The position numbers and the translations under genes were made by a program. DNA of 32,678 bases from Lachnospiraceae bacterium (GTDB lineage: Bacteria; Bacillota; Clostridia; Lachnospirales; Lachnospiraceae): positions 1 through 32,678 of the forward strand of contig JAFUGT010000055.1 of the NCBI GenBank assembly GCA_017469275.1, in the 5' to 3' direction. The notes below the pieces were generated by a model. That model searched no databases. It was given only the letters and a program-made list of their open reading frames with translations, and was not told the DNA's origin. The first letter of the stretch is position 1; each line of letters starts with the position of its first letter. Positions 15,071 through 23,136 of this stretch are shown piece after piece.

Positions 15071-17605
15071 TTATTCTGTCATCAGCTCCGTAGCCGAAAC
15101 CTTCTTAACCTTTCCGGCGGAGATATATGTTGTGACATACACATAGAGAGAGATAATCACAATTGCAACCGGTATCCAGAATAATCTGAATCCAACGTTT
15201 GTTGAAAATGCCACATTCATAAACATATTCACAACCAGTATCGATAAAGTCGTCCCGGCTATCACACCCGGTATAGCAACGGGCATAATCCGAACGATAA
15301 TCTGCTTTCTTATATCTTTAGAGGTATATCCCATCGCCTTCATTGTACCCATAGCCTGTCTCTCCCTTTTAATATTCGAGTCAATCAGGAAATTCATTAT
15401 GATAGAAATTATGACAGAAATTATGATCATTAATACTACTGATAATATCTGAGTTATGACACTTATTCCTCCAAGCGCTGAATCTATGGTTTCTTTGATA
15501 GTTACAATCTCTTTAAGTTTAAAGCGTCCACTGTTTCCTGTTATGATCTTGTCACCAACCTTTATGGCATAGCTTACATTACTAACTCCGTACTTCGACT
15601 TAAGAAGTGCCATCTGTTCATCAGCCTTAGCCTTGACTTTTTCTTCATATGTACCCTCACTTAGAGACTTTTCGACAGTGTCTTCTACACTTCCATATTC
15701 TTCTATAAGACTATTCTTTAATTCTTCCTCACGTACTCCATCTGCGGCATATACAAACAGCTCCCTAATGCATTCTGAAGGAGACATAAACTGCCTGAAA
15801 CCATCTGATGTCATATAACCCTGTTTTCCTTCATTTATAATTAGTTTTGTAGTTCCACAAATAATAAACTGTTTTTCTATGCTGTTATATTTTACCGGTA
15901 TACTATCTCCAACACTTAAGTTATAAGCCTTTACAAGACCACTTCCAATCATAATTTCATTATCATGAATAGGATATCTGCCTTCTGAGACAGGAAGATT
16001 CTCAAGCTCACCAAAGTCATCATAGGCAAAGCATTGAAATACATCATTATCATTTCCATTAATACTAAATCCATTATTTGCAGAAACGATAAGACACTTT
16101 CTTACATCTTCTCTTGCCTTTATTTCCTCCATAACTGTCTCGTTATCAGTTTCTTCGTCAAAACCAATCATAATTCCCTTTTCCAAGCCGACAAAATCAA
16201 GGAAAACTGCCCCCTTATCTCTAAATACATCTGCAAGGCAGATAAAAAATGTAATGGTAAGTGAAGCAACCAGGATACATACAAACATTCCGACATTCTG
16301 TCCTGCACCGGACACAAGTCCCTTAAGTCCAAGCCTACTGTTAATGTCAGACTTTGTTCTTTCTATCGGAACCAGGTTTTTTCCAAAATGATGAGTCTTT
16401 ATTCCTTTTCTGAAAGCAACAACCGGTGGATATTTCTTAACTCTACTCGCATGCATAAGAGACGTAAAGAGTGTTAAGATTACAAGTAAGACTGCAGGAA
16501 TTATGAGGAAAAGTGCATTTCCGGAAGCAACAAAGTCATGACCTATAAAAGTTTTTAGTACTCTTGTCATTAAAGGATCAGTAATAAAGATAATTATTCC
16601 ACCTACCAGTACTCCTATAACTGTAAGCAGCAGATACTCGTATATATACGCTTCGGATATTTCTCTCGATCTATATCCCAAAGCCTCAAGGACTCCGATG
16701 GATTCCATCTGATCCTCGATATCATTTGTAATCTTATGTCTTATCATAAAGAGACAGGATATAACTGTAACGATGGACACAAATGCCAAAATTCCCATAA
16801 TGATTTCTGCATTTGATGTTGATGCAAGCTTCTCAGTATAATACTGATCATTCCATAAAAAAATGTCTTTTCCTGATATATCCTCGAACTTTTGCTCAAA
16901 TTCACGAGAAAGCTCACCTGCTTCTTCGTCACTCGTTATCACACCATCCTTTGTATCAAATGCAATTCTCCTATGCTCCGGAACCACAGCACTCATCATG
17001 TCATAATCCGCATCAGTCAGCACACACTTGATCCCGCTGCCGGATACACTGGAACATAGTCCTGCCTCATAAAAACCGGCAATCCGGAATGGATATTCCT
17101 TACCACTAATCACCAGAGTAAGATCATCCCCTTCAGATAAGCCCATGTTATATTTCAGGTAATATGGCACCCATACAGGATGTGTAAAACCATCTATCTC
17201 CTCATCAGAAAGAGATGTCTTTTTCTCAAACCTTTCTATCTTCTTCTCATCTTCTTCAGTAATGAACACCGCCTGAAACTGAGCCTTGGAGCCATCCGAT
17301 TTCTTATACGATATCGCAGTTGATATATCAAACTGAAGAGTGTCAAATGTAATACTCCGTGTTACTCTCTCATCTTCTTCAACTATTTGAGAGAACTCAT
17401 TCCTATAGGATTTTTCCGGAAACAGAAAAATATTATGGTAGCTTCCCGTCTTCTCAAACATTTCATCAAACATCCTGTCGGCCTTTTCTATATTGATAAT
17501 ACCGATTCCGAAGAATACCATGCTGACTATGGTGAGGAAGATGATGACAAAGGATTCCTTCTTGTGTTTCTTTATATTAAATAATGATAATCTTAGTATT
17601 TTCAT
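15071..17605 (-). CDS. FtsX-family ABC transporter permease
   Basis: 844 aa membrane protein with a duplicated FtsX layout. TM1 (~18-40), an extracellular domain (~41-265), three helices (~268-390), a cytoplasmic link with RLGLKGL, a second entry helix (~435-460), a second extracellular domain (~465-705), and three final helices (~715-840). Eight helices and two large outer domains fit the LolCE/MacB-like macrolide-exporter superfamily rather than BceB (ten helices, one outer domain). It begins 18 bases after the ATPase stop with AAAGGCA before the ATG, so the two form one transporter. Substrates of this class are peptides, lipids or lipoproteins, or the complex works as a mechanotransmitter on the envelope. 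The nearby sensor pair and hydrolase favour an envelope-response role. Substrate unknown. Confidence 0.9.
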   Translation of the reverse strand: MKILRLSLFNIKKHKKESFVIIFLTIVSMVFFGIGIINIEKADRMFDEMFEKTGSYHNIFLFPEKSYRNEFSQIVEEDERVTRSITFDTLQFDISTAISYKKSDGSKAQFQAVFITEEDEKKIERFEKKTSLSDEEIDGFTHPVWVPYYLKYNMGLSEGDDLTLVISGKEYPFRIAGFYEAGLCSSVSGSGIKCVLTDADYDMMSAVVPEHRRIAFDTKDGVITSDEEAGELSREFEQKFEDISGKDIFLWNDQYYTEKLASTSNAEIIMGILAFVSIVTVISCLFMIRHKITNDIEDQMESIGVLEALGYRSREISEAYIYEYLLLTVIGVLVGGIIIFITDPLMTRVLKTFIGHDFVASGNALFLIIPAVLLVILTLFTSLMHASRVKKYPPVVAFRKGIKTHHFGKNLVPIERTKSDINSRLGLKGLVSGAGQNVGMFVCILVASLTITFFICLADVFRDKGAVFLDFVGLEKGIMIGFDEETDNETVMEEIKAREDVRKCLIVSANNGFSINGNDNDVFQCFAYDDFGELENLPVSEGRYPIHDNEIMIGSGLVKAYNLSVGDSIPVKYNSIEKQFIICGTTKLIINEGKQGYMTSDGFRQFMSPSECIRELFVYAADGVREEELKNSLIEEYGSVEDTVEKSLSEGTYEEKVKAKADEQMALLKSKYGVSNVSYAIKVGDKIITGNSGRFKLKEIVTIKETIDSALGGISVITQILSVVLMIIISVIISIIMNFLIDSNIKRERQAMGTMKAMGYTSKDIRKQIIVRIMPVAIPGVIAGTTLSILVVNMFMNVAFSTNVGFRLFWIPVAIVIISLYVYVTTYISAGKVKKVSATELMTE

Positions 17606-17623
17606 TTTTTTGCCTTTCTAGGT

Positions 17624-18379
17624 CTACCATCCCATACTTTCTAAAAACTCTGACAGCTTCGCTCTGCGTTCTTTTATGTCGTCTTCGCCGTAGACCGGCA
17701 TCTCGTAGTCGCCTACTACGCCACCATCACGAAGGTAGAGAACTCTTGTACCTCTTAATGCTGTCTTGAGATCGTGGGTTACCATTACGATAGACTGTCC
17801 ATTCCTATGTATCTCTGAGAATATATCAAGTACATCTTTAGATGAGGCTGAGTTAAGCTGACCTGTCGGCTCATCTGCAAAGAGTATCTTTGGAGCATTT
17901 ATTATGGCTCTTACGATTCCAACTCTCTGAGCTTCACCACCTGATAACTGATTCGGATATTTCTTCCAGTCTTCTTCTGATAGTCCAACCTTCTTAAGTA
18001 AGTCTTTTGCTTTCTGTACAAGTTCCGTAGAATTCTTCTGTACTATCAATGCACCGGTAAGTACATTATCGAGAACCGTCTGATTTTCCAGAAGATATAT
18101 ACTCTGGAATACAAAGCCGCAGTTCCCGCGTCTGAATACTGCAAGCTCGTCATTTGAATAATCCTGAAGCTCTGTATCACCGAAGAATACCTTTCCCATA
18201 CTTGGTTTATCCATACCGGATAAAGCATAGAGAAGTGTTGACTTTCCCGAACCTGAAGAACCCATAATGACTGTGAAGTCACCCTCTTTAATTTCCAGAT
18301 CGAGGTTCTTTATCACGTGCTGCTGCACTCCTCCATTAGAAAATGATTTACAAAGTTTTTCTGTTCTTAAAATACTCAT
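17624..18379 (-). CDS. ABC transporter ATP-binding protein (MacB/LolD-like)
   Basis: 251 aa ATPase powering the adjacent FtsX-type permease. Walker A GSSGSGKST (~40-48), Q-loop FVFQS, signature LSGGEAQRVGI (~142-152), Walker B ILFADEP followed by TGQLNS (this subfamily usually has TGNLDS, so the D-loop region is atypical), H-loop VTHD. First gene of its operon: AAGGAG lies before the ATG at 18379, and the upstream region carries a -10 box (18469-18474), an 82-base inverted repeat and OmpR-type direct repeats. The C-terminal ~25 residues extend beyond the core with a charged stretch (DDIKERRAKLSEF). Confidence 0.95.
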   Translation of the reverse strand: MSILRTEKLCKSFSNGGVQQHVIKNLDLEIKEGDFTVIMGSSGSGKSTLLYALSGMDKPSMGKVFFGDTELQDYSNDELAVFRRGNCGFVFQSIYLLENQTVLDNVLTGALIVQKNSTELVQKAKDLLKKVGLSEEDWKKYPNQLSGGEAQRVGIVRAIINAPKILFADEPTGQLNSASSKDVLDIFSEIHRNGQSIVMVTHDLKTALRGTRVLYLRDGGVVGDYEMPVYGEDDIKERRAKLSEFLESMGW

Positions 18380-18401
18380 TGCATTTACTCCTTAAATAAT
18401 A

Positions 18402-18483
18402 GAAACCATATATTCTACATAACCCGATGATAAGCCTTCACAAGTCCGGTATGTCATCTTATAAATGTATTATATATGGTTTC
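18402..18483. repeat. 82-base structured inverted repeat upstream of the ABC operon
   Basis: GAAACCATATAT (18402-18413) and ATATATGGTTTC (18472-18483) are perfect 12-bp arms. The interior contains further complementary pieces (ACATA/TATGT, GATG/CATC, ATAAG/CTTAT), so the DNA or its transcript could fold extensively. A -10-like TATAAT (18469-18474, minus strand) overlaps the outer arm. It may be a leader RNA structure of the ABC operon, a terminator for the upstream atpZ gene, or a small mobile repeat; no T-run follows. Confidence 0.5.
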
Positions 18484-18505
18484 CACTTTATCTTCTTTAT
18501 CGAAG

Positions 18506-18533
18506 AATTATTAAATTCTTATCAAATTCTTAA
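18506..18533 (-). promoter_or_regulatory. Candidate OmpR-family operator of the ABC operon
   Basis: On the minus strand TTAAGA (18528-18533), ATAAGA (18517-18522) and ATAATT (18506-18511) repeat with an exact 11-base period, the spacing recognised by head-to-tail OmpR/PhoB-type dimers. The -10 box TATAAT (18469-18474) has no usable -35 (AAGAAG at 17 bases), as expected for an activated promoter. The OmpR-type regulator at 12016-12750 is the natural candidate binder. The repeats are visible; binding is inferred. Confidence 0.5.
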
Positions 18534-18548
18534 CAGTACATACTTCAA

Positions 18549-18824
18549 TTAATTTGATTTATTACTTTTGTGGGTACTTTTGGGGGCTGCTGCATTTGCC
18601 CAATCCTCCCGCTTTTTCTCCCTATCAAACAGACTTTTGCGCCCTAGAAATTTGCATATTACATTATAGCAGGTCTTGTATCCTCCAAGAACTCCTAATA
18701 TCAGAAAAAATATAAAAAGATTAGTTCCAAACAGGTAATCCACATAATAGCCGATGACTCCACATATGAAAATTGCAGTCAACATGGAAATGGCGAGTTG
18801 GCTTACCAGTGCAAGCATTTTCAC
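18549..18824 (-). CDS. AtpZ/AtpI-like small membrane protein
   Basis: 91 aa with two transmembrane helices (~5-28, ~35-55), separated by GYYVDYLFGTN, and GGYK after the second helix, matching the AtpZ/AtpI family that assists assembly of the F-type ATP synthase rotor or magnesium supply. The tail is hydrophilic (KREDWANAAAPK). The start is GTG at 18824: GGGAGGG lies eight bases upstream and overlaps the end of rpiB, so the two are coupled. The tsaC-rpiB-atpZ order fits the start of ATP synthase neighbourhoods in Firmicutes, but no atp genes follow here; instead the ABC operon does. The function is therefore a family-based assignment. Confidence 0.75.
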   Translation of the reverse strand: MKMLALVSQLAISMLTAIFICGVIGYYVDYLFGTNLFIFFLILGVLGGYKTCYNVICKFLGRKSLFDREKKREDWANAAAPKSTHKSNKSN

Positions 18825-18838
18825 GGCAATAGCCCTCC

Positions 18839-19267
18839 CTATTCCTCAATCAGACCGATACGACGTATATGTCTCTCCTCATTAGAAAATGGTGTGTCCA
18901 AAAATGTGTCCACAATCTTAAGAGCATGACCGACTCCCACAACTCTCGCACCCATTGCAAGCATATTGGCATCATTGTGAAGTCTTGTGGCCTCTGCCGA
19001 AAAACAATCATGACAAAGCGCCGCCCTAATACCTTTAATCTTATTAGCCGTAATGGAAATACCAATCCCGGTACCACATATAATTATTCCACGATCACAT
19101 TCTCCTGACGCTACTGCTTTCGCAGCCTTCTTACCATACACAGGATAATCCACGGATTCCTCAGAATATGTACCGAAATCTTTGTAATCAAGATTGCGAC
19201 TTTCCAAGTGTTTCTTTACCTCCTGCATTAATGCATATCCTGCCTGATCACAGCCTAAAGCTATCAT
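18839..19267 (-). CDS. rpiB: Ribose-5-phosphate isomerase B
   Basis: 142 aa, interconverts ribose 5-phosphate and ribulose 5-phosphate in the pentose phosphate pathway, or allose 6-phosphate in some members. The RpiB/LacAB fold is clear: catalytic C64 in GIIICGTGIGISI, RLHNDANMLAMG (catalytic H97) and the C-terminal HIRRIGLIEE. The usual DH pair near the N-terminus (GSDHAG-type) reads CDQAG here, so the phosphate-contacting His is Gln; this may affect substrate use. Full family length. AGAGAGGAT precedes the ATG at 19267. It sits 37 bases after tsaC and runs into the atpZ-like gene, forming a small housekeeping operon. Confidence 0.93.
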   Translation of the reverse strand: MIALGCDQAGYALMQEVKKHLESRNLDYKDFGTYSEESVDYPVYGKKAAKAVASGECDRGIIICGTGIGISITANKIKGIRAALCHDCFSAEATRLHNDANMLAMGARVVGVGHALKIVDTFLDTPFSNEERHIRRIGLIEE

Positions 19268-19304
19268 GTTATTATCCTCTCTTTCCTTTTTATCAAATTA
19301 TTGT

Positions 19305-20492
19305 TTATACATCAATTACTCTCTGTCCCGCTGCCTTAAGCAAACGATTCATTATTGCATAAGATAACCCTTCACCGCGGAAACTTTCAGCATATATATA
19401 TTCCGCTCCCTTCTCATCAAACTCACGAAGAGCTGCATATAATCCCGCTGCCACAGTAGTCTGCTCTTTTCTGTCACCTACACAAACCACTGAGTCGGCA
19501 TATCCCTCATAGAATTTAAGCGTTTCAGCCGGTGCCATGATTCCAACCCTGTAGCCTGCCTTTCTTTTTTCAGTGGCAAGCTCACGAATCTTGTCTATAA
19601 CTGCATTGCTAACGCCTTCATCAACAACATCTACTCTTTTAGCTTCCACCAGTGTAAGCTCGCCCTTTGGCGCATAATGAGTGTATTTCATACCCGGTGC
19701 TTTCGGACGAATACCCTTCATGGCACTGTCTAACGGATTTTCCAGCGCAGGGTCAAGTCTTACTTCACCTATCATATTTTGAAGCATTTTCTTTGTGATA
19801 AAACCAGGGCGAAGAATCGTCGGCACTTCTCCCGAAAGATCCACAATTGTCGATTCAATTCCTATTCCCACCGGACCGCCGTCGATTATATAGTCAATCC
19901 TTCCATTCATATCTTCAATCACATGCTCTGCCTTTGTGGGTGACGGTCTTCCTGAAATGTTCGCCGAAGGCGCTGCCACATACACGCCCGACTGTCTTAT
20001 AAGAGAAAGCGCTGCAGGATGTGACGGCATACGGATTGCCACTGTATCAAGTCCCCCTGTCGTCTCCTTGGGTACAATATCTTTCTTTGGAAGTATTATA
20101 GTAAGCGGTCCCGGCCAAAATGCATGGGCTAAAGTGTAAGCCTTGTCATTGGTATACGCCAGTTCATCTAAGGCATTCATATCCGCTATATGAACTATAA
20201 GCGGATTGTCAGAGGGTCTTCCCTTGGCAGCATATATTTTTCGGGATGCCTCAGGATTAAGTCCGTCTGCGCCAAGACCGTACACCGTTTCCGTAGGAAA
20301 TGCTACCAGTCCTCCGCATCTTAAGCACCCGGCTGCATCAGAAAGAACACTGTCATAGCTGTCAGACTTCTCCGCACTTTGTATAAAAGCTGTATGTTCA
20401 CCCTTAACAGCACCGGGATTGTTTTCCAAAGCTGTAACACTGATAATTACTGTGTTCCTGTTTTCTGTATTATTGTCTTTTATCACGCTCAT
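19305..20492 (-). CDS. tsaC: Threonylcarbamoyl-AMP synthase, Sua5 type
   Basis: 395 aa cytosolic enzyme that makes threonylcarbamoyl-adenylate from threonine, bicarbonate and ATP, the first step of the t6A37 modification of ANN-decoding tRNAs. The YrdC domain (~48-240) has GGLVAFPTETVYGLGAD, AAKGRPSDNPL (K90, R92) and APSANISGRPSPT. A linker with PGMKYTHYAPKGEL leads to the C-terminal Sua5 domain (~265-390), which distinguishes it from the short TsaC form, so the name sua5 (ywlC) also applies. Start at ATG 20492; the ribosome site is weak. A good promoter lies at 20563-20591. First gene of the tsaC-rpiB-atpZ group. Confidence 0.94.
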   Translation of the reverse strand: MSVIKDNNTENRNTVIISVTALENNPGAVKGEHTAFIQSAEKSDSYDSVLSDAAGCLRCGGLVAFPTETVYGLGADGLNPEASRKIYAAKGRPSDNPLIVHIADMNALDELAYTNDKAYTLAHAFWPGPLTIILPKKDIVPKETTGGLDTVAIRMPSHPAALSLIRQSGVYVAAPSANISGRPSPTKAEHVIEDMNGRIDYIIDGGPVGIGIESTIVDLSGEVPTILRPGFITKKMLQNMIGEVRLDPALENPLDSAMKGIRPKAPGMKYTHYAPKGELTLVEAKRVDVVDEGVSNAVIDKIRELATEKRKAGYRVGIMAPAETLKFYEGYADSVVCVGDRKEQTTVAAGLYAALREFDEKGAEYIYAESFRGEGLSYAIMNRLLKAAGQRVIDV

Positions 20493-20562
20493 ATTCTATC
20501 TCTCATTTTTACATAAGTATCTCCGGCTTATGCTTTCTCTTAGTATATTGATTTGCGCTCAT

Positions 20563-20591
20563 AGTATACCCCACATTTAATAAATCTGCAA
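20563..20591 (-). promoter_or_regulatory. Promoter of the tsaC-rpiB-atpZ group
   Basis: On the minus strand TTGCAG (20586-20591), a 17-base spacer and TATACT (20563-20568). This gives a leader of about 65 bases before tsaC. Confidence 0.65.
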
Positions 20592-20728
20592 TCCTATATC
20601 TCAAATCAATTTGATGTCATTTAATCAACCTTGCACGACATATATTGCCACAAACAGACTATCATAGTTCAGTTCTAATGTCTCACAAGCCCGACGAGAA
20701 CTGCGACTAAAGATTACCTCCAGTCATA

Positions 20729-20774
20729 AACCGGATCTATACTGCATATAATATTAGCAATCTATATTCCGGTT
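20729..20774 (+). promoter_or_regulatory. Inverted repeat around a -10 box upstream of cwlD
   Basis: AACCGGA (20729-20735) and TCCGGTT (20768-20774) are perfect 7-bp arms. TATAAT lies between them (about 20747-20752) without a good -35 box. The right arm abuts the short ribosome site before the ATG at 20782. It could be an operator or a hairpin limiting translation. A second inverted pair, AGTTCT/AGAACT (about 20672-20702), lies just upstream. Confidence 0.35.
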
Positions 20775-20781
20775 AAGGTTA

Positions 20782-21456
20782 ATGAAGAAAAATATTCTGT
20801 CCGCTCTTATAATTACACTTCTCATGTTCTCACCCGCTTTATCAGAGCACATGTCCAAAGAAGTTTTTTCCATAAATATGAAGTCTGCCGTTATCGTAAT
20901 CGATGTCGGACATGGCGGTTCAGATCCGGGCAAAGTAAGTCCCGATGGCGTGGAAGAGAAACAGATCAATCTAGCCATCGCTAAGTATCTGCAAGACTAT
21001 CTTATTGCTCAGGATTTTACCGTCTATCTTACAAGAGATACGGACAAAGGTCTCTATGACGAAAATGTCTCCAACAAGAAAAGATCTGATCTCAACAACC
21101 GTATACGTTTCTTTAAGGAGAAGAATGCAGACCTTGTTATAAGCATTCATCAAAACAGTTATCCGGATGCCTCCCAGCATGGAGCGCAGACATTTTATTA
21201 TAAAGGCAGTGAAAAAAGCAAGCAGCTTGCCTCAAAAATCCAAGGCTCACTGCTTGCCATTGATCCAACTAATAAGCGTGCAGAGAAATCTAACGACAGT
21301 TATTATCTGCTTAAACATTCTTCCGTTCCTACAGTTATCGTGGAGTGTGGTTTCCTATCTAATCCCGAAGAAACCGCAAGACTTACGGATTACAATTACC
21401 AGAAGGATATCGCTTATCGGATAGCTGTGGGAGTGTGCATGTATTATAATAACTAA
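20782..21456 (+). CDS. cwlD: N-acetylmuramoyl-L-alanine amidase, CwlD-like
   Basis: 224 aa zinc amidase (Amidase_3) cutting the bond between muramic acid and the stem peptide. An N-terminal hydrophobic signal or anchor (~4-20) is followed by zinc ligands H44 in VIDVGHGGSDPG, E59 in VEEKQINLA and H123 in VISIHQNSYP, and catalytic E188 in VIVECGFLSNPEE. The length and single-domain layout match CwlD, the sporulation amidase that, with PdaA, makes muramic-delta-lactam in spore cortex. A general wall amidase is the alternative, since no sporulation gene is adjacent. The ribosome site (AAGG close to the ATG) is weak. Divergent from tsaC and convergent with the CAP-domain gene. Confidence 0.82.
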   Translation: MKKNILSALIITLLMFSPALSEHMSKEVFSINMKSAVIVIDVGHGGSDPGKVSPDGVEEKQINLAIAKYLQDYLIAQDFTVYLTRDTDKGLYDENVSNKKRSDLNNRIRFFKEKNADLVISIHQNSYPDASQHGAQTFYYKGSEKSKQLASKIQGSLLAIDPTNKRAEKSNDSYYLLKHSSVPTVIVECGFLSNPEETARLTDYNYQKDIAYRIAVGVCMYYNN

Positions 21457-21542
21457 ATCCGCATTATTAATTCTCCATTGCCTCTGAAATGCAAGTACAT
21501 TAGCTACCTTTATTGATTTTATAGACATTAAAACACCTTTTA

Positions 21543-23048
21543 TTATTTGATTTTGAACTTAAGCGTCACCTTCTTGCCCGCAATATCAGTAACAACAAGC
21601 TTGTTCCATTTACCTTTTTTCTTAAGCAGCTTCTTGTAGGACTTCAACTTAAGAGTAATACTTGTTTTATTCTTCTTAATTTTTATCTTTTTTCCATTAA
21701 GCGTAATCGTCTTAATCTTATCCTTATCGGTAACCTTAATCTTGGATGTCGCCTTTACCTTAGCCTTATTCTTGATACTGAATTGGGTCTTGGTGTCTGA
21801 ACCTGTCTCCCCATTATAAGAAACCTTATCAGCAGTGCTGTTATCGGATGTCTTCGCATCGAATGTATAATTCGTTTTCCCAGCGCTGTCGGTTATGGTA
21901 TTCTTCGCCTTCTCATATGCTTCTTTTGCCTTCGCTAGGGAAGCTGCAGCACTTGCAAGCACATTTTGGGCGGCTGTCTTCTTCGCTTCCGTATCAGTGA
22001 CATTAACTTTCGCTTCAGAAAGTTCGCTTTCTGCCTTCATCACCTCCGCCGTTACCTTATCATAATACGTAAGAAAATCCTTTTCATATGTTTCAACATC
22101 TAGCCCCTTACCGGTTCTTCCGTATGAATCAAATTCCTGAGCATGAACGAAGGCTTCCGAATTGACCGCAAGACCTGTTACCGGGGTTCCCTCCACAATT
22201 ATATTGAGATAGTGTCCTACCTGTTGATAGAAATTCGGATATTTCTGTGATAACTCATATGAAGACATAGAAGAAGCGCCATCATATTTGCTCACATTTT
22301 GCTGATATAAAGTCTTTTCTTTTGTATACCACCCTGCAAACGGGCCACCTATTCCGGAGGTGTCGCCGCATTCTATCACATATCCTTTGGCTATATTTTC
22401 GGCTATAAAATAATATTTTGCATGCCCCCAGACATTCGATGAGTAATTAGCATCCGTCTGTGCCATAGCCATAGCCACATCATTGACGGTACATGCATTA
22501 AGTCCTTCTGATGCACGAATCTCATTACATTCCTTTATCCATGCCAATGAGCGTTTCATATTGAGAAGGCTTGTGGCGTCGTCAGTCTGTCCAATATGAG
22601 TGTATCCGATAAATCCTGAGGGAGCTGTGCTTCCTCTTAAATACGAACTCTTGACATTCTCTCCCTTTAGAATATTCATGGCATCAGCAGACTCTTTATA
22701 CTGAAAATACCCGTAACTTCCAAGGGCAACTACCGCCTCAGCCTCAGAAAGACTTGTTTCTTTCTGCTTTACTATTTTAGTGTATTCTTCTAACTGCTTA
22801 GTAAGCACTGTTATGTTACTAGTAGCGGCATCTACTTCCTTCTGCCATTTATCCACTTCTGCACTCGCCGCATCTTCTAAAGCCGAAGTTCCGACACTGA
22901 TCACAGTGCTGTTTGCCCCAACATTAACTATAGGATTAATTCCCATATCCGGTTCCACCGAAACAGCCAAAGCCTCATGCGACATCAGAGAAATACTCAT
23001 TACAGCACACATAATCCCTACTGCAAGTACTTTAAGTTCTCTTCTCAC
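21543..23048 (-). CDS. Secreted CAP-domain protein with flanking coiled coils
   Basis: About 501 aa. Signal peptide (~1-28, ending EALA), coiled coil (~57-100), then a CAP/SCP-PR1-like domain (~145-320) recognisable by SLAWIKECNEIRASEGL, NVWGHAKYYFIAENIA and YQQVGHYLNIIV. A second, alanine-rich coiled coil (~345-400), a Ser/Thr linker and a very lysine-rich beta-like C-terminus ending LKFKIK follow. The CAP domain sits between the two halves of a coiled coil, an unusual placement. CAP proteins are extracellular; their role in bacteria is largely unknown. The longest frame starts at GTG 23057, but GGAG is best spaced for the GTG at 23048, which also gives a clean signal peptide (MRRELKVLAVG). 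It may be read with the genes upstream, or separately (88-base gap). Confidence 0.75.
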   Translation of the reverse strand: MRRELKVLAVGIMCAVMSISLMSHEALAVSVEPDMGINPIVNVGANSTVISVGTSALEDAASAEVDKWQKEVDAATSNITVLTKQLEEYTKIVKQKETSLSEAEAVVALGSYGYFQYKESADAMNILKGENVKSSYLRGSTAPSGFIGYTHIGQTDDATSLLNMKRSLAWIKECNEIRASEGLNACTVNDVAMAMAQTDANYSSNVWGHAKYYFIAENIAKGYVIECGDTSGIGGPFAGWYTKEKTLYQQNVSKYDGASSMSSYELSQKYPNFYQQVGHYLNIIVEGTPVTGLAVNSEAFVHAQEFDSYGRTGKGLDVETYEKDFLTYYDKVTAEVMKAESELSEAKVNVTDTEAKKTAAQNVLASAAASLAKAKEAYEKAKNTITDSAGKTNYTFDAKTSDNSTADKVSYNGETGSDTKTQFSIKNKAKVKATSKIKVTDKDKIKTITLNGKKIKIKKNKTSITLKLKSYKKLLKKKGKWNKLVVTDIAGKKVTLKFKIK

Positions 23049-23136
23049 ATACACCACTCCATTTCTTTATCAGGTATAACAATAGGATTTATTATAAAAA
23101 CTCTATACTTAATACATTCCTCCATAGGTATCGGAC

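Noticed and set aside
15071-18379. BceAB-type antimicrobial peptide transporter
   Set aside because: BceB permeases have ten helices with one large outer domain; this one has eight with two outer domains, and the kinase has a large extracellular sensor.
20670-20705. Intrinsic terminator upstream of cwlD (AGTTCT/AGAACT repeat)
   Set aside because: The stem is short, no T-run follows, and no plus-strand gene lies upstream that would need it.
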